The notes under the pieces: generated by a model
What the model was told of the DNA's origin: nothing
Database searches by the model: none
The model's input: the letters and a program-made list of their open reading frames with translations, nothing else
Origin: Larix sibirica
Lineage: Eukaryota > Streptophyta > Pinopsida > Pinales > Pinaceae
DNA: 16,297 nt
Direction: 5' to 3'
Assembly: GCA_004151065.3 (NCBI GenBank)
Contig: NWUY0300085124.1
Location: forward strand, 1-16,297
Program-made: the position numbers and the translations under genes
In this document: one piece after another, positions 1 to 9,334 of the stretch
Numbering within the stretch: position 1 is the first letter of the stretch
Layout of the letters: every line of letters begins with the position of its first letter

Positions 1-948
1 TAGGCAATAGAACCAAAAACCTTAAGATGACTTATTCTAGGCTTGCTCCGAGGCCATGCTTCCTCTAGGTTCTTTTGCTTCATCGCCATCGTGGAAAATC
101 TATTCAACAGATATATTGTTGTGAGCACTACTGCAGTGAAAGACATATTGGGAACACGCTATTTTGCATCATACATCTAGCCATCTCTATTATTGTGTAG
201 TTTATCCGCTCAGCTACACCATTTTGTTGTGGAGTGTAGGGTGTAGTGTATTGTTTTGATTTTTTGTTTAGCAGAAAATTTATTGAATTCTTTGAAGCAA
301 AATTCTCTACCAGTATCAAGCCTAATTAGAGTGGTAATATGATAACCAAACTCTATTTCTACTAATTCTTGAAAATTTTGAAATTCATTAAACATTTCAG
401 ATTTTAATTTCAAAAAATATACCCATGTCTTCCTACTATAATCATCAACAAATAGAACATAAAATACATAGAACTAGTGGTTGATGTCATGTTCATTGGT
501 CCACAAATGTATGCATGAATCAGTTGAAGGACCATGTTTTCTCTCAAAGCTTGTCCTTCTTCAAATGGAATTTTATGTTGCTTCCCTTCTTGGAAAGCTC
601 TGCACACACCCGAAATATGTTCTTGGATGTCAAGAAGTTCATCTACCATATTATCTCAAGCCAACTAAAAGAGGTAGGTCAAGTTGGGGCTCCAATACAG
701 CTAATGCCAAAGTGAACAAATGTATGATACACTCTTGGTTGCCAATGCATGTTCCTTGAGCTATCTAATGTTGACTAATCTAGATAGTCCATGATCCTTC
801 ACACCAAGAGAAATAGTCTTCTAAAAATCCTTGTCAACAATGAAACATTTGTGATCGCTAAAGTTGATAGCTAACTAGGGAAAGTGTCTCATTTTCTAAT
901 AACTGTGTACTCTTCCCCACCATTGAAGACCATTTTTCAATAACTATG
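1..948 (-). pseudogene. Ty1/copia pol fragment of element A: protease end and integrase
   Basis: Integrase would insert retrotransposon cDNA into the host genome. Reading the minus strand from high to low coordinates, protease-end traces near 760-930 are followed by the GAG-pre-integrase stretch VCRAFQEGKQHK (about 570-610), then LQLIHAYICGPMN, a RLDTGREF block near 310-330, YTPQQNGVAERINYTI near 190-235, and KPRISHLKVFGSIAY at the left edge. This is the usual copia order, and reverse transcriptase should lie beyond the window. The pieces are in different frames. Two key residues are altered relative to the family: the second Cys of the zinc-binding CxxC is Phe (593-595), and the first catalytic Asp (HADICGP in relatives) is Tyr. 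It is a dead fragment, about 4 kb from a homologous region in element B. The family call is secure; exact ends are approximate. Confidence 0.88.
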
Positions 949-1306
949 CTCTAAACACCTGTAGTAGGCATGTATTATTGAAAAACACACAAATTTATGA
1001 TAAATCTACCCACCAACAACCCAAAGACACATGGACTTTGTTAAATCTATTCAAAATCAACCCAATGAACCACATATATCCTCTAAAATAGCTCAACAAT
1101 CAGATATGCTAAAAAACAACACCAAAATAGTTAATTTCTCCTTGAATCTTGTAAAAATATATAGATATTTCTCTAAAAACAATGAAACCTATCCATATAG
1201 GGAAAACAATTGTCATAGCCATATAGAGAAAACAAACTCTCTAGCCATATAGGGAAAACAAACTTTCTAGACATACGGGGAAAACAAACTCTCTAGCTAC
1301 ATCTAA
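949..1306 (-). mobile_element. Leader of element A, fused directly to the pol remnant (gag missing)
   Basis: This is untranslated leader between the primer binding site and the coding region. The stretch from about 949 (ctctaaacacctgtagtagg) is recognisably similar to the element B leader at about 6188, whereas the sequence just below 949 resembles element B near 5100. Relative to B, element A therefore lacks about 1.1 kb carrying gag. A plus-strand reading of 73 codons at 1031-1252 crosses the minisatellite and shows no family resemblance; I treat it as chance. Confidence 0.6.
1193..1296. repeat. Minisatellite, 4 x 26 bp
   Basis: Four head-to-tail 26 bp units start at 1193, 1219, 1245 and 1271. 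Each is built on ccatatagggaaaacaaact followed by ctctag. Units 2-4 differ at only a few positions; unit 1 has a variant second half. The array lies in the leader of element A just beside its primer binding site, and I see no equivalent array in the element B leader. Confidence 0.93.
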
Positions 1307-1318
1307 GCTTTGATACCA
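1307..1318 (-). other. Primer binding site of element A (tRNA-iMet type)
   Basis: On the minus strand the site reads TGGTATCAAAGC. It matches the standard plant copia primer binding site TGGTATCAGAGC, complementary to the 3' end of initiator methionine tRNA, with one mismatch. A 5-base spacer (1319-1323) separates it from the LTR. This fixes the orientation of the element as minus strand. Confidence 0.88.
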
Positions 1319-1323
1319 TATCA

Positions 1324-1574
1324 CGAAAATAAAACACACAAAGAAACCAAGACTAACTTGGAAAGAGTTACCCATATTGTAATGCAGAAATGAGAAAGCG
1401 AGATCTTTCTTATAAAGCGTTAGAATTAGGTCGAGTCAATCCACTTTATGAATGTGGGATAGACAGAGAAACGGAATAAAATGAAATAAAACATAAAAAC
1501 ACAAAATAACATAAAGTCTAAAGTGAATTTATTAATGCCTATGTCTAATATCTAAGTGACATTGACTCTTAGCA
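1324..1574 (-). repeat. 5' LTR of element A
   Basis: This roughly 250 bp block is clearly related to the blocks at 1743-2002 and 7098-7354. All three share fragments such as tttcttataaag, gaatgtgg and ttaataatatctaa-like ends, in the same order. It starts next to the spacer and primer binding site. Read on the minus strand it begins TGCTAAGAGTCA, the expected TG start. The inner end reads CG where TG is expected on the plus strand, a likely single substitution. The minus strand carries a TTTATAAGA box (about 1405-1416), conserved in all three LTRs and a likely TATA box. Confidence 0.85.
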
Positions 1575-1742
1575 GTCAAACCACAAAGAAAGCATTTGCA
1601 ATCTCCACGAGCTTTTGTGAAATCTTTGTTAGTTAAATTGCATTTGATAATAAGAGATTTAATGATGACACCCATCATGGGAATGAAGGATTTCAAAAAT
1701 AGTTTGTTTCATTGGAAGAGATGAGAGGAGTTGATGATATCA
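1575..1742. other. Spacer between the LTRs of elements A and B
   Basis: This 168 bp stretch separates the outer ends of two LTRs. I see no intact gene. On the minus strand, around 1597-1635, a short reading GDCKCFLCG resembles a cysteine-rich gag-type motif, which may be debris from a third element, but it is too short to call. No convincing 5 bp target duplication can be read at the LTR ends. Confidence 0.5.
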
Positions 1743-2002
1743 TGAAAATTTAACACAAAGAAACCAAGATAACTCAAGACAGTTCTTTGTATTGCATTTC
1801 ATAAATGAAAAAATGAAAGCTTTCTTATAAAGGGTTTACAAGCTAGCCAAGTAAATACACTTCATGAATGTGGAATAGACTAAGAAACACACTAAAGTAA
1901 AATAAAGCACAAAATCATAAAATAACTTAAAGTCGAAATGACTTTATTAGTGTCTATGTTTAATATCTAATTGAACATTATAATCTGATATGTACTTTAA
2001 CA
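1743..2002 (-). repeat. 3' LTR of element B
   Basis: This 260 bp block starts TG and ends CA on the plus strand (TGAAAATTTAACAC ... TACTTTAACA). It is homologous to the LTR of element A and to 7098-7354. It lies directly beyond a purine run on the minus strand, as a 3' LTR should. It contains the shared TTTATAAGA box near 1821-1832. The five bases before it (tatca) equal the spacer next to the 5' LTRs. That could be a remnant of an LTR/primer-site junction or chance, and it blurs the target-site reading. Confidence 0.85.
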
Positions 2003-2011
2003 CCCTATCTT
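2003..2011 (-). other. Polypurine tract of element B
   Basis: On the minus strand aagataggg immediately precedes the TGTTAAAG start of the 3' LTR. A purine run of this length at this place is the plus-strand primer site of LTR retrotransposons. It supports assigning the 1743-2002 LTR as the 3' LTR of element B. Confidence 0.75.
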
Positions 2012-2119
2012 AATGGTCAATCTACTAACTACACTAAGCTTATGTTGGGATTTTATATATATATTTAGGACTCAAATTCATGGTGAAAATTTTTGTTGTT
2101 TGGTTCTTTGAGGGACAAT

Positions 2120-4030
2120 GCTACAACTCAATAGATCCATCCTCTGCAAGTTGTCTGATTAAGTAACAATGTATTTCAACATGCTTGGTACGCTCGTGGA
2201 AGACAAGATACTTAGCTAATTTAATCGCACCTTAATTGTCACAATGTAGGAGTGTTGGCCATGTCTAATCCATCTTCATGCATGAATGAATCATCTTGAG
2301 CCAAACTGCCTCACACATTCATTTCATTCCTCATTTATATTCTTATTATCTAGATGAAAGTGATACTACATGTTGCTTCTTGCTAGTCCATGTAATTGCA
2401 CTTGTGCCAAGGCTAAAAATATATCAAGAAGTTGATTTTATATCATCCACACAACTTGCCCAATCTGAATTTGTATACCCATATAGCATGTAGTATTTTC
2501 TTCTCATGTGCAAAATTTCAAAGTCAAGTGTCCCCCTCATATATCTCAATGCCCTCTTTGTTGCAATCCAATGCTCTACCTTCGATGTTGTCATGAATCT
2601 AGAAATGAAGCTCATAATGTGGCTCAAATTAGGTATAGTGGTTAAGGTATATCAATCTCCCCACTAGCTGCAAGTACATTGATTCATTAGTTTCCTTAGA
2701 ATTAGGCTTGGATGAAAGATTCAACCCTTTGTCCATAGGTGTAGATGATATTTTGCAATTTATCATTGTGAACCTATTGATCAAACTCTTGGCATATTTA
2801 TTTGTAAGACAAAAATGGTGTTACATGTTTGCAAACTTCTACACCTAGACACTAATGTAGGAGGTTTAGATCACTCATGTCAAAATATTTACTCATATTA
2901 GATTTGATCTATTCAATAACACTTGCCTTGATCTGTTCAATAACACTTGCCTCACTACATGAAATAATTATGCCATCTACATATATGACTAATAGAATGA
3001 TATCATTACCAATGCTTTAAATTTAATGTATAGATTGAAATATGAAGGACTCTATTGGAACCGTTGTTCATCCAAGTACTTGTCAATCTTAATGTACCAT
3101 GCTTTGGGTGCCTACTTCAAGCCATATAGTGCCTTCTTTAGTCTGCAAACAAGATGCTCTTTTCCTAAAACTTGAAACCCTTATGGTTGATACAAGTATA
3201 CCTCTTCCACCAAACATCCATTGAGGAAGACACTCGTCACGTCCATCTAATGGACCTTCTATTTATTGTGTTTCCATGGCTAGAACTAATCGGATGGTGT
3301 TCACCTTTGTTGTAAGGGTGAAGGTTTCCTCATAGTCAATTCCCTCTCATTGAGAGAACCCTTTTGCAACCAATTGTGCTTTGTACTTGTCAAGCATGTC
3401 ATTCATCTTGTACTTGACCTTGGACACCCATTTGTATCCAATGGGTTTCTTCCCTAGTGGAATAGATGTGAGATCCCAAGTCTGATTTTTCATCAGACCT
3501 TAATATTTATCTATCCTTCTCCCATTTAGGTCCCCCTTTTTCCTCCTCGAACCCTTGCAGCTCATATACTTTATAAACATTAGCTATCATAGAAAAGTTA
3601 ATTGTGTTTGTTTTTTGTTTGTTCTTATCTCTTGATGATTACCCCTCAATCATTTCACCCATTTGAACCTCTCCAATGGTGTTAAGCCACCACTTTGATC
3701 TCTTCGTGGGATTGTCTCCATCAAACTTGTCACCATGAGTTGAACTACTTGTACTGGTATCATCAAAATAATTTCTCAAAAACTCCTCATGCTCAGAATC
3801 CTCCCTCACTTTCAAGTGGAACTAGATGAAGCTTTATACTTGAATACTTAACCGCAATGAGCTTCTCTTATCTAATTTTGGCATCTGAAGAAATCTTGAA
3901 AAGGTCCATCTTCCAGGCTCATCAACTATGGCATCTCTACCGAAACAACATTGTTTGGTGTCAACATTGTCCAATCTACAATCTTTATGATTGTTGTTGT
4001 ACCATGTGATCATCAGTTTCTTACTCTTAA
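2120..4030 (-). pseudogene. Reverse transcriptase and RNase H region of element B pol
   Basis: This region would copy the element RNA into DNA and degrade the template. On the minus strand, high to low: a block near 3090-3240 reads as the copia motif FLNGCLVEEVY, then GKEHLVCRLKKALYGLK and WYIKIDKYLDEQRF. The polymerase active site near 2970-3003 reads LLVIYVDGIII, so the second catalytic Asp of the family's YVDD has become Gly (codon at 2972-2974). RNase H follows at 2424-2627 with HWIATKRALRYMRGTLDF and YTNSDWASCVDDIKSTS. Its tail near 2125-2190 reads FHERTKHVEIHCYLIRQL. Stops and frameshifts separate the blocks. 3480-4030 is the poorly conserved linker towards integrase. The family is certain and the domain is inactive. 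Confidence 0.88.
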
Positions 4031-4033
4031 GGT

Positions 4034-5200
4034 CTAACTTGGTTCTTTTCTCTTAATATGGAATCTAGATATAGGAAATAAAACCAAAGGCCTTAGATGA
4101 TTGACTCTAGGATTCCTCCTAGACCTTACTTCATTTGGGGTCTTTTTCTTCATAACCATTATTGGAGATCTGTTCAACGGGTATATTGCTATGAATACTG
4201 GCTCAGCCCAAAACTTGTCAAGAAGACGCATGTTCTCCATCATACACTAGGCCATCTCTGTGATAGTGTGGTTTCACCTTTCAACCATTCTATTTTTTTG
4301 CGGAGTGTATGATGTAGTGAATTGTATTTTGATCCCATATTTAGAAGAAGAAAAAATTATTGAATTATTTTGAACATAATTCTCCACCATTATTAAACCT
4401 AGCATGGTAATGAGACACCCTAACTATTTTTCTACTAATGCTTTAAACATTAAATTCATCAAACAATTCGGATTTCAATTTCAGAAATTGCATCAATTTT
4501 TTCCTACTATAGTCATCAACAAATAGAAGGAAATGCATGGCACCTATGATTGATGTCATGTTCATTGGTCCATAAACACTTGCATGAACTAGTTGAAGGA
4601 CTACGTTTTCACTCCAAGCTTGTCCTTCTTCTAAGGACACTCGGTGCTACTTCCCTACCTAACAAGCTTCACACACACCGTAAATCTACTCCTACATGTT
4701 AGGAAGACCATCTACCAAATTCTCTTGAGCCAACTAAGAGAGGTAGGTTAAGTTAAGATGGTCATATCATCAATACCAAAGTGTATTGATATCTGATGAA
4801 CTCATGGTTTCCATTGCATGATCCTTGACCTATCCAATGTCAACTAGTTCGAACAGTCCATGATCCTCCACCTGAGAGCAATAATCTTCTTGGTCACCTT
4901 GTCAACTATATAAGCTTATGATTGTTAAAGTTGACATCTAGCTATAGGAAATTTCTCATAAGTTGATTAACTAATAGTAGATTAAGTTCCATGCTTGGCA
5001 CGTAGTAAACATCAAGGAAAATAAAATAAAATTTTCACTTTAAAGGAAATATGCACATTCCCTTTTCCAACTATTGTGTACTTTTTGCACCACCAAAGAT
5101 CACTAAATCATGAGAGGAACAAGCAACGTACTACGTGAACCAGTCATACATTGTGAAGTGACATGATACACCTAAATCTACTTACCAAGCATATGACTTG
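4034..5200 (-). pseudogene. Protease and integrase region of element B pol
   Basis: Minus strand, high to low. Protease-end sequence near 4980-5110 reads KKYTIVGKGNVHISF and continues to the LDVNFNNHK-like stretch. The GAG-pre-integrase zinc motif near 4640-4680 reads CEAC, stop, VGK, stop, H; both stops are TAG and could each come from CAG. Next come QLVHASVYGPMN and LFVDDYSRK (4540-4600). The C-terminal integrase at 4034-4243 reads LLDKFWAEPVFIAIYPLNRSP then HLRPLVLFP. The first catalytic Asp, expected in HAD-ICGP, is Ser. Element A has Tyr at the same position, so the two copies were damaged independently. The region aligns with element A at roughly 1-948. Confidence 0.85.
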
Positions 5201-5244
5201 ATCCGATGTACTTCTTTCTTGGTCATGAATGCATAGAAGGATGA

Positions 5245-6060
5245 CTAATTCTCATATGTGTGCTCTGTAACATGAGCCTTATGTTGAGACCCTCCTTGGT
5301 TAGTTTCTTGATCATCCAACCTCTTGCTAAAATGATTCTTCACATGGCCCACTTTTCCACAGTAGTGGCATGTAATGCTCTTTAGAATTCTAGTTGCGTC
5401 TTCATTGCTGCCTTGACCTTTCTTCTTTGCACATTTCCCTTTTCGCTTGACATGGGTTGTAAAAGGCATGTTTTGAACCCTTTGCTTCACTATTGATACC
5501 AAATTGTTTTTCCATTTGTTCCACTATAAGAGCTTATTGCACAACTCATCAACTTCAAGTCAACATTCATAGAGGTGATGTTTAGGGTCTCAGTAAAGTG
5601 TTCATAAGCACGGTAACATTTTTAGCATAACCATTGTCATGTCCTCTTCTTCCATATCTCGGCCAATGGACACCAACTATTCTATGTGACCTTGAGTAAG
5701 TGCTCCTATAATGATGCACTCTCATCCACCATGATAAAAAACAACATATTCTTTAGGAAGAAGGCTCTACCTTTGTCCAGAGTCTCATGGAACTTTTTGA
5801 AATGATTCCAAATCTCTATTGAGGTCTTACATTTTTGGACCTCGGGAAGCATTTCATCTATTACATATAACTCGAGCAACATTATTAATTCTCTGTTTCA
5901 TTCATCAAACATGTCTCATTCTTTACTCATCACTTGTAGTCGAGTATCTTTACGTACAATGCTATGAATGAAGCACATGTACTCAAATAAGATCAATGTA
6001 GATTGCTTCCATGTATTGTAGTTAGTGCCAAAGAATCTATGGGTGTCTTCTAGCATGATG
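5245..6060 (-). pseudogene. Gag (UBN2-type) of element B with zinc knuckle
   Basis: Gag would form the retrotransposon particle and bind its RNA. The start is probably the ATG at 6056, giving MLEDTHRFFGTNYNTWKQ, the usual copia gag opening. After a stop near 5916 the homology continues in other frames: KTSIEIWNHFKKFHETLDK, AFFLKNMLFFIMVDESASL, YEHFTETLNI and NVDLKLM. The zinc knuckle at about 5325-5370 reads CHYCGKVGHVKNHF. The family pattern is CX2CX4HX4C, so the last Cys has become Phe (codon 5329-5331, TTT on the minus strand). Several frameshifts make the gene non-functional. Confidence 0.85.
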
Positions 6061-6146
6061 TTGGATATAGGCCATCGATACAAGTCAAAAATGTAGAAAA
6101 ATATATTAAAATAGAGTAAATGGTTAAAAATACCTATTCTTCCCAC

Positions 6147-7080
6147 CTTGAATTTGAAATCCTAGTGTAAGAACAGTTGGGCGTTGGCTCTAAACACATG
6201 CAGTAGCCACGTATCATTGAAAAAACACAAATTTATGATAAAACTACCCAAAAAAACATGTTGGTTTTGATAGATTTTCCCCAAAATGGTAGCAAAACAC
6301 ACAAAATACAAATTTCTAATAAATTTGTCCAATATAAACAGTAAAACACTTAGAAAATATAATTTTTTGAAAAATATTCCTAATACTAGTAGCAAAATAC
6401 TAATCAAACTATCAATTTCTCCTTGAATCTACTGGAAATCACCAAATCATCAACTAGAACTACTTCCAATTCTTTCCTGCAGTCAAGAAAACAAATAAAT
6501 TTTACTAATTCATTGTCCAATCAAGCTATATAGGTCGATTTCTAGTCCATACACGTCTAATTTTGTTGGGTAGTTTATGTACAGTGCCTTGACCACATCC
6601 TTACAATCATAGAGATTCTCTAGTGGATGAATTTCTTGGTAGCGGCTCAATATCTCTTTGGAAACCATACAATTTGTACACTAAATCCTTACATGCAATT
6701 ACGTACAATTTTCAATTGGTGGCTCACATGTGTTGTTGATTTCTTCTCGAGGGTTGGGGTGTGACACTTGAGTGGAAACCGTATAGTTGTATGGCTCTTC
6801 AACACATTTTTTTGTTGGAACCTCAATTTATAGGGTTCCACTTTAACAAAATTGACTTTGCTTCAACGAAAGGATACTCGGTTTTGGCAAAACCCTTTTA
6901 GTTCTTCAATGTGCTATGCTAATGAGCCCTCGACCAGTCTCTACATACAACAATACCTAGGTCGTCATGCCCTTCTAGACTCCATGGATCTAAAATATTG
7001 TTGACATCACAAGAGTGGACACCTTGTCTTTCAAAGGCCCAAGACTATCGATAGTGATTCATACCTCTATAGTCTTCCTA
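6147..7080 (-). mobile_element. 5' leader of element B
   Basis: About 930 bp lies between the primer binding site and gag. I see no protein family in any frame. The stretch near 6188-6260 (ctctaaacacatgcagtagc) is the counterpart of element A's leader near 949. A minus-strand hydrophobic reading at 6162-6407, rich in Leu, Phe and Ile, follows from the A/T composition and is not supported as a gene. Confidence 0.6.
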
Positions 7081-7092
7081 GCTCTGATATCA
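7081..7092 (-). other. Primer binding site of element B (tRNA-iMet type)
   Basis: On the minus strand it reads TGATATCAGAGC, one mismatch from the standard plant copia site TGGTATCAGAGC. It is followed on the plus strand by the same 5-base spacer tatca (7093-7097) as in element A, then the LTR. Confidence 0.87.
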
Positions 7093-7097
7093 TATCA

Positions 7098-7354
7098 CAA
7101 AATCAAAGAGATAAAGAAGTCAAGATAACTTAAAAGAGTTATTCATATCGCATTTCATAAATCAAAAATGAAGGCTTTCTTATAAAGGCTTACAAACTAG
7201 TTGAGCCAATTCACTTTATAAATGTGGAATAGGCTAAGAAACACACTAAAGTGAAATAAGCATAAAAACATAAAATAATTTAAAGTTGAAGTGCCTTTAT
7301 TAATGTCTTGTCTAATATCTAATTGACCATTATAACTTAATATTCATTTGTCCA
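7098..7354 (-). repeat. 5' LTR of element B
   Basis: This block of about 257 bp is homologous to 1743-2002 and 1324-1574. Shared landmarks in order are catttcataaat, ggctttcttataaag, aatgtggaata, gctaagaaacacactaaagt and taatatctaattga. The inner end reads CA on the plus strand where TG is expected; the outer end is placed at cca 7352-7354, inside a small tandem repeat. The end is therefore uncertain by one or two repeat units. Confidence 0.8.
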
Positions 7355-7390
7355 TTATAACTTAATATTCATTTGTCCATTATAACTTAA
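7327..7390. repeat. Tandem repeat, 25 bp x 2.6, at the outer LTR end
   Basis: The unit ccattataacttaatattc plus atttgt starts at 7327, 7352 and, partially, 7377. It duplicates the outer tip of the 5' LTR, which hides the true element boundary and target-site duplication. Confidence 0.92.
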
Positions 7391-8560
7391 AATTATGTAA
7401 ACCACAAAGTTGGGAACTAATTGCAAGGTGACAATATAATATGCAAGGATAATGTAATAGGATTTGATGAGGGTGTCGGGAAATTTGGATAAACAATAAG
7501 TATGTGTATGTGTGATGACATGGGCAAGAGGGTCAACCTGATATCATAAAGAGGCATATTAAATGTCATGTCCATCTCAAGAAATTTCCTCCCCTTTTCC
7601 AAAGAGAGTTGATTTCAAGGTTGTTGCATTTTGCAGTTCTTTGAATAGTGGATGCATGTTGGAGATGTGTTGGAAATGTCTAGGGAAAAAATACCTTAGA
7701 TATATGTATGTTGGGGAATATGGTGTTTGTGCATAATCCTAATGTCATATGTTGTGTTATGAATCATTATGTGTTTTTGGTAATAGTAGAGGATATGCAT
7801 ATATATTCTGTAAGGCATATTTTTTCATATTTACATAAAGTATGATTTTACTTTATATATTGCCTCAATTACATTAATCTTGTTAGCATGTTTGATTGAA
7901 TCCATGATCATATAATATGTTAATTTATTAATTTTATTACTATATTGAGATATTATTGTAACAAATTGAGTGACACCTTCTTAGGTGATATTTCTTATAA
8001 ATTTTATTTCACATAATTGTCATTTAATGAAATTTATGGGGACATGCCATTTTCCATTTTTACACAAACACTATTGGAACAATCATATGGAACCTTCAAT
8101 TATCAACATGTTTGGGGTTCTCAAGCATACATGGATATGTGCATGATCTTATCAGAATAATAACATCCTAGTGTAAGGATGTAAATGAATTTCAATCAAC
8201 TTTTCAAAATCTCAAAGAATAATTATTTAACTATATCCAATTTTGTCTCAAATTCAACCCTGAAAGACACTACAAGTTAGCAAGTCCAAATAATTGTGTG
8301 TTTAGTCTACAAAAGGAGATGCTTCAAATTATTGTCTATTCATATTTGGAATCCTGTGAATCACCATTATTATAGATAGATTTTTTGAAAAAGTAAATAT
8401 CAACACCATAAAAAAAAAAATTTATTACAGAATTTTGTATATGGTTGCCCATGTTTTTACCCTAGTTTCCCATTCTTAGGGGACTGAATTGCTTCAAGGG
8501 ATAGAGAACATGTTTTCTACTTTGTCCATTTATAGTGATTTGGCACAAAGTCGAAACATT
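7391..8560. other. AT-rich intergenic stretch, no supportable gene
   Basis: About 1.2 kb of A/T-rich sequence with no long reading frame on either strand and no motif I recognise. A weak plus-strand reading around 8062-8150 (SYGTFNYQHVWGSQAYMDM) loosely recalls the copia integrase end (HLRVWGCEAYV) but is too weak to call. A short dyad, cacct tctt aggtg, lies near 7974-7987. Confidence 0.5.
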
Positions 8561-8639
8561 AGTAAGTTTAAGGGCTAATCAATTGTAATGAAGTCCTACA
8601 ATGTCTTTAAGTTTCTCAAAAAAATCAATTTGGATTTTG

Positions 8640-9330
8640 GATTTTTGTTTGCAAGAGTTTCCACAACAATTTTATGTGAGTGGATCTTGGCAACATGTCA
8701 AATAACAAAATTGCAGTACTTGTAACTTGCAAGTGCCCATTCTTTGGGATGTCAATATATTGTTTTGAGGCAATAGTTATGAAGGATATTATAATGTTAA
8801 GAATGCCTCATCAATGGTGGAAATGCAAAAAGGCTAATTTCAACTTTTTAGTCCTTTGTTTGCAAGGGTTTGAACAACAATTTATTATCGAGGAAATATT
8901 TATGGAATGTTGATAATATATCAAGAATACCTTACCAAAGGTGGATAGTGTAGAGGCTAACTTTAGTGTAAATTTCATTCTTTGATCTTTTGTTTGCAAA
9001 AAGATGCACAACAATTTATTATTAGTGAAACTCCCATAAAATGTGTTATTTATCACAATTCTAGTACTTGTAAGTGTCAACTATTTGAAACATGCAGTTT
9101 TAAATGAGTCAGTAGTTTTGAGTCAATTTTAATTGTTGATTTTGAGTCAGTAGTTTTAAATGTTTGATATATGTCCAAAATACCTTACTAAAGGTGGAAA
9201 ACTTAGAGGACAAACCTCAAGGATGTGAGGTGCTTAAGACAATTCCCAAAATCATTGTAATTGCGATAGTTAAAAAAATAGACATCAACGAATTTCGCAA
9301 TGCATAGCAATTCCAAAAGGGTTTAGGAAG
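8640..9330 (+). repeat. Diverged repeat units upstream of the LRR remnant
   Basis: Several short blocks recur in the same orientation. The block tttgtttgcaagrgtttg..acaacaattta occurs near 8645, 8855 and 8990. A block like acttgtaagtgtcaactattt occurs near 8718, 9065 and 9450. A block like accttaccaaaggtgga..agaggctaa occurs near 8805 (degraded), 8930, 9183 and 9523. The pattern suggests old tandem duplication of exon-sized units, probably of the adjacent LRR sequence, now without open frames. A plus-strand frame of 77 codons at 8680-8913 falls within it and has no recognisable family. Confidence 0.5.
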
Positions 9331-9334
9331 TCAA

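Larger units (their letters stand above)
1743..7354 (-). mobile_element. Element B: near full-length Ty1/copia LTR retrotransposon, decayed
   Basis: The minus-strand element is about 5.6 kb, typical for copia. In its own order it has a 5' LTR (7354-7098), primer binding site (7092-7081), leader, gag (about 6060-5245), protease, integrase, reverse transcriptase and RNase H (about 5200-2120), a polypurine tract (2011-2003) and a 3' LTR (2002-1743). Integrase precedes reverse transcriptase, which defines Ty1/copia rather than Ty3/gypsy. The two LTRs differ at many positions, so the insertion is old, or the ends come from different related copies. Every coding domain carries stops or frameshifts, so it cannot be autonomous. 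Confidence 0.88.

Noticed and set aside
481-759. 92- and 66-codon plus-strand frames
   Set aside because: Antisense to the integrase region of element A, whose minus-strand motifs are clear.
1193-1296. CRISPR-like regular repeats
   Set aside because: The units are contiguous with no spacers, in plant retrotransposon leader sequence; this is a minisatellite.
6162-6407. Hydrophobic 81-codon minus-strand frame that looks like a membrane protein
   Set aside because: It lies in the A/T-rich leader of element B, where T-rich codons give Phe and Leu by composition alone.
8062-8150. Possible third copia integrase trace (QHVWGSQAYM)
   Set aside because: Only one short, weak motif match with no neighbouring copia motifs; a translated search would be needed.
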